A stretch of 64,000 nt of DNA from Alienimonas sp043951915 (lineage in GTDB: Bacteria; Planctomycetota; Planctomycetia; Planctomycetales; Planctomycetaceae): positions 1 to 64,000 of the forward strand of contig NZ_JBINJD010000008.1 in NCBI RefSeq assembly GCF_043951915.1, read 5' to 3'. The notes under the pieces were generated by a model that did not search any database, had not been told where the DNA came from, and worked only from the letters and a program-made list of their open reading frames with translations. This document shows, in pieces, positions 8,180-17,143 of this stretch; within the stretch, counting starts at the first letter, position 1, and every line of letters begins with the position of its first letter. A program made the translations under genes and the position numbers.

Positions 8180-9151
8180 GTCACACGGCTCTATTTACAG
8201 GTACAACCCATCTGGGGGTCTGCAGATTTTCAGGCAGGGCCGCGGGATCGGAAAGCGTCAGTAACTGTAGACTGAGACGCCTACGGCCCGTCGGAGGTTC
8301 AGGGTACGCCTGTCACACTGGCTTCTGGAACCTCACCAATCGGGGTGAATCGGGGACCCGCGGCGGGGTGGCCGGGGTCGGCCGGCAAGACGTCTCGGAA
8401 AGGCGTGTCGACGTGAATCGGCCGCCCCGGGCGAGCGGCGGGGACGGTTCTGCGACGGCCGCCCGATCCGGCGGAGCGTCGGGTCGTCGGCCGGTTCGTA
8501 CGCCGAACTGCTGATCCGGCAACGGGTTCCGGCAAAACAGGTCCCGTTCCCGCGTAGGGCGAGGCCCCGCCGTTCCCGCCCACACCGACGCGGGCGGCCG
8601 GCGGGCGCCTCGTGGGGCGAACGACGCGGCCGACCTTGGTGAGGGACGCCGCGTTCGCTCGCCCCCGCGCCCGTCGGCCTGCGCAGCCGACCGGCGCGAT
8701 CCGCCTCCCCGCCCGTCGGCACGGACGCCGACACCCGCCGCGCGACCGTCCGGGAGAGCCATCGAGCAGCCGCTCGTCCGGCCCCGGGCGCCGCGGGCGG
8801 GCCGTTTCCGAAGCCCGGCGAACGCCGTGTGCCCGAATCCTCCTTCTCCACTCCTGCCCCGGCGTACACCGGCCGGGCTCCGGCGCCGGGTCGCCCCGGC
8901 AGACCGGGCGGGGCGGCGAACGACCTGCGTGCTGTCAGAACCGACTGTGACAACCCGACCGAGCGGCCCGGCCGCGGGGGCGATCCCGCCGCGGCCGGGT
9001 TCGCCGCTGCGCGGCGTCCGAGCCCCGACCGTCCGCGAAGCGGCCGTTCCGCACGCGACCTGCGGGAAGGGAACCCGAGCCGCCCGCGATCTGCTATCAT
9101 CAGCCGGCGCCGATTCGTTCGGCCGCCGCATCCCCTCCCAGGAGCCGCCCC
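8180..9151. other. 970-base gap without a recognised gene
   Basis: The first 100 bases (8180-8280) are relatively AT-rich and hold the probable promoter of the nuclease gene. The remainder is very GC-rich, with several open frames that do not look like proteins on either strand. I see no RNA gene or clear repeat. Confidence 0.4.
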
Positions 9152-10510
9152 GTGTTCGTCGCCCGTCGCGCCCTGCCCCGTCGTACGCTGCTGAAGGGGG
9201 CCGGGGCGGCGGTCGGGTTGCCGTTGTTGGACGCGATGACGCCGGCCCTCACCGCTCAGGAGGCCACGCCGGCCGCCCCCGCGGCGCTGCGGCGGCTGGG
9301 GTTCGTGTACATGCCGATGGGCTGCGACCCCTCCCGCTGGACGCCGGAGGGAGGCACGCCGGGCGGGGAGGCGCTGGGGGCGTTGCCGCCGTCGCTGGAA
9401 CCGCTGGAAGCGGTGCGGGACAGGGTGTCGGTCGTGGGGAACCTCGAACTGCGGAAGGCCTACCCCGGCACGCACGCCACCTCCAACGCCGCGTTCCTCT
9501 CCGCCGCCGAGGCGAAGCGGACCGAGAGCAGCGACTACCGCCTCGGCACGACCGTCGACCAGATCGCCGCCCGGCATCTCGGGACGGACACCAAGCTGCC
9601 GTCGCTGGAACTGGCGATGGACCTGATGAGCATGGTCGGCCAGTGCGACAACGGCTACGCCTGCGTCTATCAGAACAACCTTTCCTGGGCCTCCCCGACC
9701 GATCCGCTGCCCGCCGAGGCCCACCCCCGGCTGGTCTTCGAAAGCCTGTTCGGCGAGGGCGGCACGCCGGAGCAGCGCCGGGCGGCCCTGCGGCGTCGCG
9801 GGAGCCTGCTGGACAGCGTCGTCGGGGAGTTCAAACGATTAGGCGCTGAACTGGGCGCCGGCGATCGGGAACGCGTCGCCGGCTACCTGGACGCCGTCCG
9901 CGAGGTCGAACGGCGGGTGCACCGGGCCGAGGCCGCCGCGGCCGAGGGCGATCTGCCGGACCTGGACCGCCCGACCGGCGTGCCGGCCTCCTACGCGGAG
10001 CACGCCCGGCTGATGTTCGACCTGCAATTGCTGGCCCTGCGGGGAGACGCGACCCGCGTGATCACCTTCCAGCTGGCCCGCGAAACCAGCAACCGCACCT
10101 ACGTCGAGGCCGGCGTGACCGACCCGCACCACCCGCTCACCCACCACGGCAACGACCCGGCGAAGGTGGCGAAGGTGGCGCAGATCAACCGCTTCCACGT
10201 CGGCCTGTTCGCGGAGTTCCTGGAGAAGCTGGCCGCCGTGCCGGAGGCCGGCGGGTCGCTGCTGGACCACGTCCTCTACCTGTACGGCAGCGGGATGGGC
10301 GACCCGAACGTGCACGACCACACGGACTTGCCGGTGCTGGTCGCCGGCGGGGCCGCGGGGAACCACGCCGGCGGCCGGCACGTACGGTTCGCCGAGCCGA
10401 CCCCGCTGGCGAACCTGCACCTCACGTTGTTGCACGAGGTCGGCGTGCCGGCGGAGTCGTTCGGCGACAGCCAGGGCACCGTCGCCGGCCTGCTGGGAGA
10501 CGCCGCGTGA
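9152..10510 (+). CDS. DUF1552 domain exported protein
   Basis: 452 residues from a GTG preceded by AGGAG eight bases upstream. The N-terminus (RRALPRRTLLKGAGAAVGLP, then LLDAM) is a Tat-like signal typical of DUF1552 proteins. Family landmarks include FVYMPMGCDPSRWTPEGG, a THATSNAAFLS stretch, DRERVAGYLDAVREVERRV and HHPLTHHGNDPAKVAKVAQI. The C-terminal part (LDHVLYLYGSGMGDPNVHDH, LPVLVAGGA) resembles the DUF1501/alkaline-phosphatase-like fold. It is the expected partner of the DUF1592 gene upstream, now separated from it by the nuclease insertion. It overlaps the ankyrin gene by 4 bases, so the two are probably translationally coupled. Confidence 0.9.
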   Translation: MFVARRALPRRTLLKGAGAAVGLPLLDAMTPALTAQEATPAAPAALRRLGFVYMPMGCDPSRWTPEGGTPGGEALGALPPSLEPLEAVRDRVSVVGNLELRKAYPGTHATSNAAFLSAAEAKRTESSDYRLGTTVDQIAARHLGTDTKLPSLELAMDLMSMVGQCDNGYACVYQNNLSWASPTDPLPAEAHPRLVFESLFGEGGTPEQRRAALRRRGSLLDSVVGEFKRLGAELGAGDRERVAGYLDAVREVERRVHRAEAAAAEGDLPDLDRPTGVPASYAEHARLMFDLQLLALRGDATRVITFQLARETSNRTYVEAGVTDPHHPLTHHGNDPAKVAKVAQINRFHVGLFAEFLEKLAAVPEAGGSLLDHVLYLYGSGMGDPNVHDHTDLPVLVAGGAAGNHAGGRHVRFAEPTPLANLHLTLLHEVGVPAESFGDSQGTVAGLLGDAA

Positions 10511-11832
10511 CCGCCGCCGGACTGCTGCTTCTCTGCCTGTCCGCCCCGCCGGACGCGCTTCCCGCGACCACCCCGCTGCACGACGCCGCGGCCGTCGGCG
10601 ACGCCGCCGCGGTGGGGCGGCTGCTGAGCGAGGGGGCGGAGGCGGACGCAGTGAACCGCTACGGGGTGACGCCGCTCTCCCTGGCCTGCGAGGCGGGGGA
10701 CGCCGCCTGCGTGACGGCCCTGCTGGCCGCCGGGGCGGACCCGAACCGGCCCGCCCCCGGCGGCGAGACGCCGCTGATGACCGCCGCCCGGACCGGCGCC
10801 GTCGGGCCGATCGACGCCCTGCTGGCGGCCGGGGCGAAGCCGAACGCGACGGAGCGGGCCGGGCAGACGGCCCTGATGTGGGCCGCCGCGGCGGGGAACG
10901 GACAGGCCGTGGACCGCCTGCTCGCCGCCGGGGCGGACCGGGACGCGGCGACGCCGGGCGGGTTCACCGCGCTGCTGTTCGCCGTGCGGCAGGGCCGGGG
11001 GGACGTCGTCGCGCGACTGCTGGCCGCCGGGGCGGACGTGAACGCCGGGGCGACGGTGAAGAAGCGGCCCCGCGACGGGCTGGAGGGCGGCACAACCCCG
11101 CTGGGGTTGGCGGTGGAGAACGGCCACTTCGCCCTCGCCGCCGCGCTGCTGGAGGCCGGGGCGGATCCGAACGGCCGGTCCGGCGGGGTGACGGCCCTGC
11201 ACGCGATCTCCAAGGTCCGCAAACCGCTGGGGGGCGACGGCGACCCGCCGCCGCGGGGCTCGGGCGGGCTGGGCAGTTTGGCGTTCGTCCGCCAACTCGT
11301 CGCGGCCGGGGCGGACGTGAACGCCCGGCTGGACCGCACGCCGCGGGGCCGGCCCGGGTTGAACAAGGCCGGGGCGACGCCGTTCGTCCTGGCCTGCGAG
11401 TCCTGCGACGTCCCGCTGATGCGGACGCTGCTCGAACTGGGCGCCGACGAGTCTTTGAAAACGAACGACGGCGCCACGCCGCTGCTGGCGGCCGCGGGCG
11501 TCGGCCCGCTGGGCAGCGGCGACGAGCCGGCCGGGACGGAGGCGGAGGCGGTCGAGGCCGTCACCCTGTTGCTGGACCGCGGGGCGGACCTGACCGCCGT
11601 CGACGGCCGCGGCGACACCGTGATGCACGGGGCGGCCTACAAGAACCGCCCGGCGGTCGTCCGCCTGCTCGCCGCCCGCGGGGCCGACCCGGCCGATTGG
11701 AACCGCAAGAACCGCCGCGGCGACACGCCGCTCGACATCGCCCGCGGCCGCCGCCCCGGCAACTTTCGCCCCCACCCCCCGACCGAAGCGGCGCTGCTGG
11801 AAGTGTTGGGGGGCGGCCCGTCGCGGCCGTGA
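10507..11832 (+). CDS. Secreted ankyrin-repeat protein
   Basis: 441 residues from a GTG that overlaps the previous stop (GTGA). After a short signal peptide there are about nine ankyrin repeats with the usual TPL-x-x-A and LL-x-x-GAD-x-N signatures (for example residues 22-52, 55-85, 88-118, 121-151). Longer loops interrupt repeats around residues 185-200 and 240-262. Ankyrin repeats mediate protein contacts. DUF1592, DUF1552 and ankyrin genes often cluster in planctomycetes and verrucomicrobia, so the three may form one envelope complex. That last point is inference. Confidence 0.88.
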   Translation: MTAAGLLLLCLSAPPDALPATTPLHDAAAVGDAAAVGRLLSEGAEADAVNRYGVTPLSLACEAGDAACVTALLAAGADPNRPAPGGETPLMTAARTGAVGPIDALLAAGAKPNATERAGQTALMWAAAAGNGQAVDRLLAAGADRDAATPGGFTALLFAVRQGRGDVVARLLAAGADVNAGATVKKRPRDGLEGGTTPLGLAVENGHFALAAALLEAGADPNGRSGGVTALHAISKVRKPLGGDGDPPPRGSGGLGSLAFVRQLVAAGADVNARLDRTPRGRPGLNKAGATPFVLACESCDVPLMRTLLELGADESLKTNDGATPLLAAAGVGPLGSGDEPAGTEAEAVEAVTLLLDRGADLTAVDGRGDTVMHGAAYKNRPAVVRLLAARGADPADWNRKNRRGDTPLDIARGRRPGNFRPHPPTEAALLEVLGGGPSRP

Positions 11833-11846
11833 GCCCGGGGCGCGCC

Positions 11847-13220
11847 TTACCTCCCGGCGGTCCAGAGCGGCCGCTGGTTCGCCTTGAGGTCGTTGTCGTA
11901 GCGTTCGGCGAAGGCCGTCATCCGCTCGACGACGTCCGGGTGGGCGTCGGCCACGTCGGTCGACTCGCCGACGTCGGCGTCGAGGTCGTACAGCTCGACG
12001 TTCGCTGCGTTCCTGCCGCCGAAGCGGAGCTTCCAGCGGCCCTGCCGCAGGGCTTCGACCCGGCCGTTCTTGTAATAGAACAGCCCGTGCTCGTCGTGCG
12101 GCGAGGGGGCCTGCGGGTCCTTCAGCAGACCGAGCAGGCTGTGGCCGTCGATCGGCCGGTCCGGCAGTTCGGCGCCGGCGACCTCGGCGAGCGTCGGCAG
12201 CAGGTCGACGGTCCCGGCGACCCGGTCCGTCGTCGTCCCGACGGGGATCACCCCGGGCCAGCGGAACAGCCCCGGGACCCGCATGCCGCCCTCCCACGTC
12301 GTGCCCTTACCGTTCCGCAGCGGCCCGGCGGAGCCGGCGTGATGCCGCTTGCTCAGCCACGGGCCGTTGTCGGAGGTGTAAACGACCAGGGTGTTCTCGG
12401 CGAGGTTCAATTCGTCCAGCGCGTCCAGCACCTCGCCCACCGACCAGTCCACGTGCTCCACCGCGAGCCGGTACGCCTCGTGCGGGTCCTCGACCCAGCG
12501 GTCGTCCGTGACGAACAGCGGCACGTGGACCATCGTGTGCGGCAGATAGAGCAGGAAGGGCCGGTCCTTATTTTCGTGGATGAACGAGACCGCCTCCTCG
12601 GTGTACCGCTGCGTCAGCGTCGTCTGATCGACCGGCGATTCGACGCTCGCCTCGTTCCGCAGCAGGTCGTTTTGATAAATGTCCCATTTCTTCCGCCGCC
12701 AGATTTTGTCCAGCGCCGGCGGGTCGTTGCCCCAGCCCTTTTGACGGGCCATGTCGTTGGAGTACGGCAGTCCGAAGTAGCGGTCGAAGCCCTGGGCGGT
12801 CGGCAGCGTGGCCGGCCGGTCGCCGACGTGCCACTTGCCGACGCACATCGTGGCGTAGCCCCGGTCTTTCAGCAGGTCGGCGATCGTGACCTCGTCCGGG
12901 TGCAGGCCGACGCGGGAGTTCGGCCCCAGCACGCCCGGCATCGAGATCCGCGGCGGATAGCAACCCGTCAGCAGCGCCGCTCGCGACGCGGAGCAGACGC
13001 AATAGGCCGAGTAGAAGCTGGTGAACTTCATCCCGTCCGCGGCGAGGCTGTCGATCCGCGGCGTCTGCGCGGTCTCGGAGCCGTAGCAGGACAGGTCCCC
13101 GTAGCCCTGATCGTCGAGGAACACGATCACGACGTTCGGCGGGGCCGCGGCCCGGTCGGCGGCCGCCGCCGGAGCGTGCGGGAGGCCGAGGCAGACGAGG
13201 AGCAGGGCGAGCGGTCGCAC
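11847..13220 (-). CDS. Exported sulfatase (formylglycine-dependent)
   Basis: 457 residues from a GTG, with a signal peptide ending near residue 21. Metal-binding Asp residues lie in FLDDQGYGDLSCYG (D36, D37). The formylglycine site is C76 in CSASRAALLTG, a C-x-A-x-R variant of the classical C-x-P-x-R. Further landmarks are GKWHVG, HVPLFV and the metal motif TSDNGPW. It hydrolyses sulfate esters, probably on sulfated polysaccharides in the periplasm; activation requires a formylglycine-generating enzyme not present in this window. It lies in a run of exported hydrolases on the minus strand. Confidence 0.92.
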   Translation of the reverse strand: MRPLALLLVCLGLPHAPAAAADRAAAPPNVVIVFLDDQGYGDLSCYGSETAQTPRIDSLAADGMKFTSFYSAYCVCSASRAALLTGCYPPRISMPGVLGPNSRVGLHPDEVTIADLLKDRGYATMCVGKWHVGDRPATLPTAQGFDRYFGLPYSNDMARQKGWGNDPPALDKIWRRKKWDIYQNDLLRNEASVESPVDQTTLTQRYTEEAVSFIHENKDRPFLLYLPHTMVHVPLFVTDDRWVEDPHEAYRLAVEHVDWSVGEVLDALDELNLAENTLVVYTSDNGPWLSKRHHAGSAGPLRNGKGTTWEGGMRVPGLFRWPGVIPVGTTTDRVAGTVDLLPTLAEVAGAELPDRPIDGHSLLGLLKDPQAPSPHDEHGLFYYKNGRVEALRQGRWKLRFGGRNAANVELYDLDADVGESTDVADAHPDVVERMTAFAERYDNDLKANQRPLWTAGR

Positions 13221-13403
13221 GGTCGGGGCTTTCGCGGAACGGTCGGGGGGCGGCCGAGCCTAGCGGGGACCCCCGGGACAATCATCCGAACCGTCCGATG
13301 CGTCCGCGGCGGGCCGGCCGCCGCACCCGCGACCGCCGCCGCACCCCGTGCGGTCGGGGCGGGCGGCCTCGGTCGTCCTGGACGTCGTTCCCGCCGGCGG
13401 GGG

Positions 13404-14069
13404 TTACTTGTCGGAGTCCAGCGACTTCACGCGGAGGTTGCGGAAGCGGTAGACCGCGCCCTTCTCGCCGTGGTGCTGGATGGCGAGGTGGCCCTTGGCG
13501 TCGACGGCGTCCCGGAAGTCGCTGGTGACCGTGCCGTTGACCGCGATGGTGATGTGGTCGCCCTTGCAGGTGATGCGGTAGGTGTTCCAGCCGTTCCGCT
13601 TGAACGTGTCGCCGGCCCGCTCCTTAAACGCCTTCTCGCTCGCCTTGTCGCCGCGCTTCGGGCTGATAAACCACCCGCGGCGACCCTCGTCGTACAGCCC
13701 GCCGGACCAGCCGCGGTCGCTGCCGTCGACCTCGGCCTGATAGCCGTACACCCTGTTGGGCTCCACGTTCGCCCGGAACATAAAGCCGCTGTTCGCCGGG
13801 CCCTCCGGGAGGTGCACCTCCCCCTCGAAGATGAAGTCGTCGTACTCCTTCTCGGTGACGAGGAAGAATTTGCGATCGGCCTTGAGGCGGATCTCGCCGT
13901 CGACGACCTCCGCCTCGCCCCACTCGTAGGGGTTCTTCCAGCCCTCGAGCGTTTCGCCGTCGAACAGCGGGGTGAAGCCGTCGTCGGACTGGGCGTCGTC
14001 GGCGAGGGCGGCCGGGGCCAGCAGGGCGAGGGCCGCGAGGGCCGGGAGGCAGCGTTGAACGAACGTCAT
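13404..14069 (-). CDS. DUF1080 (3-keto-disaccharide hydrolase-like) exported protein
   Basis: 221 residues with a signal peptide (cleavage near residue 24). The fold is a concanavalin-like beta-sandwich with the family landmarks FTPLFDGETLEGWK, GEIRLKADRKFFLVTEKEYD, ANSGFMFRA and the C-terminal GHLAIQHHGEKGAVYRFRNL. Members of DUF1080 include 3-keto-glycoside hydrolases, but many are uncharacterised. It probably acts outside the cytoplasmic membrane on carbohydrate, in line with the adjacent sulfatase. It is separated from that gene by 183 bases without visible features. Confidence 0.88.
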   Translation of the reverse strand: MTFVQRCLPALAALALLAPAALADDAQSDDGFTPLFDGETLEGWKNPYEWGEAEVVDGEIRLKADRKFFLVTEKEYDDFIFEGEVHLPEGPANSGFMFRANVEPNRVYGYQAEVDGSDRGWSGGLYDEGRRGWFISPKRGDKASEKAFKERAGDTFKRNGWNTYRITCKGDHITIAVNGTVTSDFRDAVDAKGHLAIQHHGEKGAVYRFRNLRVKSLDSDK

Positions 14070-14129
14070 TTTCGGAGCGATCGAAACGGGGAGGGTTTAA
14101 AGGAAACGCTGTGGAGAACAGCGGCGAGG

Positions 14130-15458
14130 TTACGGCGTCAGGGTCGTCCGGCGAACCGGCCGGCCTTCGACGTCGTGATGGGTGACGACGGCCCGGGTCG
14201 GCTCGATCCGGACGGAGAGGAAGCCGCCTTTGACGCGGAGGAAGCGGTGCTCCGGCCGAACGTCGTCGGGCTTCCAGCCGCCGGCGTGAGCGTCGGTGGA
14301 GGCGCCGCAGCCGAACTCGTTCAGGCCGGTCGCCGCGTCGACGGAGTGATATTGCCAGTGCCGATCGCCGTTGATCACGAAGCAGCCCGGCACGGAATTG
14401 AGGAACGCCCGCAGCCGGCGGCCCTCGTGTTCGAAGGCGTCGTTGGCGTGGTTGTCCTTTTTGCGGGCGCGGTCGGGACCGACGACCGGCGTGGCGGAAA
14501 TGAACAATTTAAACGTGGCGTCGGAGTCCCGCATCGACGTCTCCAGCCAACGCCATTGCTCCGCGCCGAAGATCGTCTTCTCCGGGCCGTCCGGCAGATT
14601 GTTCGGCGAGCGGAACTCGCGGCCCTCGGGCAGCCAGATTTCGACGTGCTTCCCCCAGCGGAAATTGCGGTACGGCCGGTCCGACTGCGGGACCTGCTCG
14701 TCCCAGATCTTTAATCCCTGCTCCCAGGTGAGATCCCCGTAGGTCTGGCCGGGCCAGGCGTCGTCCTTGAGCAGGTCGTGGTCGTCGTGCATCCAATAAG
14801 TCGGGACGCGACGGTGGAAGGCGACGAAGTTGGGGAAGGCGTACATGCGGTTCCACCGGTAGCGGGCGGTCGCCATGTCCTTCGCCAGCGGCTGTTTCCG
14901 GTCGTAATAGAGCGTGTCGCCGGTCTGCACGAAGAACGCCGGCTCGAGCTCCCGCATCGAGCGATAAATCTTGTGGCCGTTTTGGAAGTCGTCGCAGGTG
15001 TCGAACTCCTGGCAGGTCGACACCGTGAACGTCAGCGGCGCCTCCGAATCCGCCGCCGGGGCGGTGCGGAAGGAGGCGTCGAAGGTCGCGGTTTCGTCCC
15101 CCGCGCGGGCTTCCGCGACGACGTGATACAGCGTGTCGGGCGCCAGCCCGTCGACGGTCGTCTGATGGCAATAATCGTCGTCGCCGTCGACGGCCGCCCA
15201 GCCGGTGGTCCGGCTCTCGTCGGACCCGTCCGCCGTGATTTTAAAGCGAACCTCGCCGGCCCGGCCGGGGGCCGTCCAGTTCGGCGCCTCGGGCGTCCAC
15301 TGCCTCACCCGTTGGCCGGCCTCGTCGTGTTCGGTCAGGCGAACCCAGAGCACGGCGGAGTCGGGGGCGACCTCGCCGATCTTCACCCCGTTGGCGAAGC
15401 CGGCGGCCTGCGCGACGGCGGGCGCCGCGAGCAGGAGGAGCGGGAGGAGCCGGTTCAT
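14130..15458 (-). CDS. PhoD-like alkaline phosphatase family protein
   Basis: 442 residues from the ATG at 15458 (MNRLLPLLLLAAPAVAQA, a clear signal peptide). An N-terminal beta-sandwich (GFANGVKIGEVAPDSAVLWV) is followed by the metallophosphatase domain with FVQTGDTLYYDRK, YWMHDDHDLLKDD, ISATPVVGPDR and the histidine motif VINGDRHWQYHS. PhoD-type enzymes hydrolyse phosphodiesters or monoesters with Ca/Fe cofactors. The upstream open frame to 15968 has no coding character. A role in phosphorus scavenging is inferred from the family. Confidence 0.88.
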   Translation of the reverse strand: MNRLLPLLLLAAPAVAQAAGFANGVKIGEVAPDSAVLWVRLTEHDEAGQRVRQWTPEAPNWTAPGRAGEVRFKITADGSDESRTTGWAAVDGDDDYCHQTTVDGLAPDTLYHVVAEARAGDETATFDASFRTAPAADSEAPLTFTVSTCQEFDTCDDFQNGHKIYRSMRELEPAFFVQTGDTLYYDRKQPLAKDMATARYRWNRMYAFPNFVAFHRRVPTYWMHDDHDLLKDDAWPGQTYGDLTWEQGLKIWDEQVPQSDRPYRNFRWGKHVEIWLPEGREFRSPNNLPDGPEKTIFGAEQWRWLETSMRDSDATFKLFISATPVVGPDRARKKDNHANDAFEHEGRRLRAFLNSVPGCFVINGDRHWQYHSVDAATGLNEFGCGASTDAHAGGWKPDDVRPEHRFLRVKGGFLSVRIEPTRAVVTHHDVEGRPVRRTTLTP

Positions 15459-15631
15459 GGGCGGACGGACGCGGCGCGGTCGGACGGAACTCGGGACAGG
15501 CGGGGCGGCCCCCTCGGGCGACGCGTTGGCAATCCCCTCGTCCCCGCCCGGTCGAGCCGCCCATCGTCCGCGCGGGGCGGGGCGCTGTCCAACGGCGGCG
15601 GATCGCCCCGCCGCGGCGGCCGCGGCGGAAC

Positions 15632-17008
15632 TCAGGCCAGCAGGTCCGCGATCGGGCCGTCGGCTTCGCCGCCCTGGAAGTCGGCCGGCGTCGGCACGTC
15701 CATCGCCTTGAACACCGTCTCCCAGAGGTCGCCCAGGCGGCGGTCCTCCTGCACCAGGTGGCCGCGGTGCCGGATCCCCGCCGCGGCCCCGCCGCAGAGG
15801 ATCGCCGGCAGGTGGTGGTTGTTGTGGGCGTTGATCGTCCCGCCGGTGCTGCCCCACGTCACCAGGCAGTGGTCCAGCAGCGTGCCCTCGCCCTCTTTCA
15901 CGGACTTCAATTTGTCCAGGAAGTAGGCCCACTCCTGCATATACAGCACGTCGGACCTGGTGAACCACTTCAGCTTGTCCGGGTCCTCGCCGTGGTGGGT
16001 CATCGTGTGATACCCGTACGGGTTCCCCTCGGACTTCCAGGCGCCGGTGCCGTCGCTGTTGTCCATCCGCGGCATATAGGAGACGACGCGGGTCGAATCG
16101 GTCTGCAGCGCCAACGTGATCACGTCGAACATCAGCCGTTGATAACGGCGATAATCGAGCCCGCTCTTGGACGGATCGAGGCCCTGATCGGAGCCGAAGT
16201 CGATCGGGTCCACCTCCGGCTTGGGGCGGTGCAGCCAGGACTTCTGTTCCTGCATGGCGACCTCCAGATCGCGGACGCCGGTGAGGTATTCGTCCAGCTT
16301 GGCCCGGTCGCCGGCGCCCAGGGCGTGGTGCAGGTCGCGGGCGTCCTCCAGCACGGAGTCCAGCACGCTGCTGCGCCGGGCGAAGGCGGCCTCGCGGGCG
16401 GCGACGCTCTCGACGGAGTCCGGCCGGAACAGTTGGTCGAACAGCACGTGCGGCCGGTTCTCAGCGGGCAGCGGCGTGCCGGACTTCGTCCAGGAAAGCG
16501 TGTGGTCCTGCGGCTGGCCGAACCCCGTGCCCCGCTTCACCCCGAGCACCAGCGACCGGTACCGCGTGTCCCGCCCGACGACCGCCGCCAACTCCTGATC
16601 GCAGGAGATCCGCAGTTCGGAACCGGCCTCGTGGGTGGCGGTGCCGGTGAGGAAGGTGCGGTCCCCGCCGTGCCCGCCGGAGTGCGTCAGCTTCAAGCCG
16701 GAGACGACGGTGAAGTCCCCCCGGCGCCGCTCCAGCGGTGCGAGGATCGGCGTCGTTTCGAAGTCCGGCCCCTCGGTCTGCGGGGTGAAGTCCCGGCCGT
16801 TCAGGCCCAGCCCCCACATGCAAAACACCGCCCGCTTGGGCGCGCCGTCGGCGGTGCGGCCGGGCTCGGGGCGGTCGGCGGTCTCTTCGCTGCAGGCCCG
16901 GACTCCCATCGCGTCCAGCAGCGGCAGGGCGACGGACACCCCCGCCGCCCCGCGGAGCAGCGAACGCCGGGAGAGGGTCTCGCGGGAGAGACGGGGGCGG
17001 CTGAACAT
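15632..17008 (-). CDS. DUF1552 domain exported protein (second copy)
   Basis: About 458 residues from the ATG at 17008 (MFSRPRLSRETLSRRSLLRG), a Tat-like leader with a twin Arg and a hydrophobic stretch (VSVALPLLDAM). Landmarks are FCMWGLGLNGRDFTPQTEG, GGHGGDRTFLTG, DRAKLDEYLTGVRDLEVAM, HTMTHHGEDPDKLKWF and LDHCLVTWGSTGGTINAHNN. It pairs with the DUF1592-type gene immediately upstream, from which it is separated by a palindromic repeat. It is only distantly like the DUF1552 protein at 9152-10510, so the two modules are not a recent duplication. The open frame extends 33 bases further to a GTG. Confidence 0.9.
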   Translation of the reverse strand: MFSRPRLSRETLSRRSLLRGAAGVSVALPLLDAMGVRACSEETADRPEPGRTADGAPKRAVFCMWGLGLNGRDFTPQTEGPDFETTPILAPLERRRGDFTVVSGLKLTHSGGHGGDRTFLTGTATHEAGSELRISCDQELAAVVGRDTRYRSLVLGVKRGTGFGQPQDHTLSWTKSGTPLPAENRPHVLFDQLFRPDSVESVAAREAAFARRSSVLDSVLEDARDLHHALGAGDRAKLDEYLTGVRDLEVAMQEQKSWLHRPKPEVDPIDFGSDQGLDPSKSGLDYRRYQRLMFDVITLALQTDSTRVVSYMPRMDNSDGTGAWKSEGNPYGYHTMTHHGEDPDKLKWFTRSDVLYMQEWAYFLDKLKSVKEGEGTLLDHCLVTWGSTGGTINAHNNHHLPAILCGGAAAGIRHRGHLVQEDRRLGDLWETVFKAMDVPTPADFQGGEADGPIADLLA

Positions 17009-17037
17009 CGGGGGAGGCGGGGCGGGAGGGCGGGAGA

Positions 17038-17128
17038 CCAACCCGAAGCGTCAGCGAGGGTCGTCGGGCGCAGCCCGGCGGGGGGCCGCGTCTGCGGCGT
17101 GGACGCCCTCGCTGACGCTTCGGGTTGG
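17038..17128. repeat. Palindromic repeat, family B (copy 1)
   Basis: Perfect 23-base inverted arms at 17038-17060 and 17106-17128, with the core ACCCGAAGCGTCAGCGAGGG. It sits between the DUF1592 gene stop (17144) and the DUF1552 gene start. Related copies are at 41254-41329, 46072-46132 and 48491-48565. Confidence 0.85.
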
Positions 17129-17143
17129 TGTATCACGGGGGAA

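Noticed and set aside
8480..9150. Possible small genes in the gap before the first DUF1552 gene
   Set aside because: Open frames there are Arg/Pro/Gly-rich with no domain, no start context and no hydrophobic pattern.
10878..14714. Very long plus-strand open frame (1278 codons) across the ankyrin, sulfatase and DUF1080 genes
   Set aside because: It is antisense to, or out of frame with, three clear genes; its product is Arg/Gly/Val-rich and low in hydrophobic patterning, as expected from shadow frames in GC-rich DNA.
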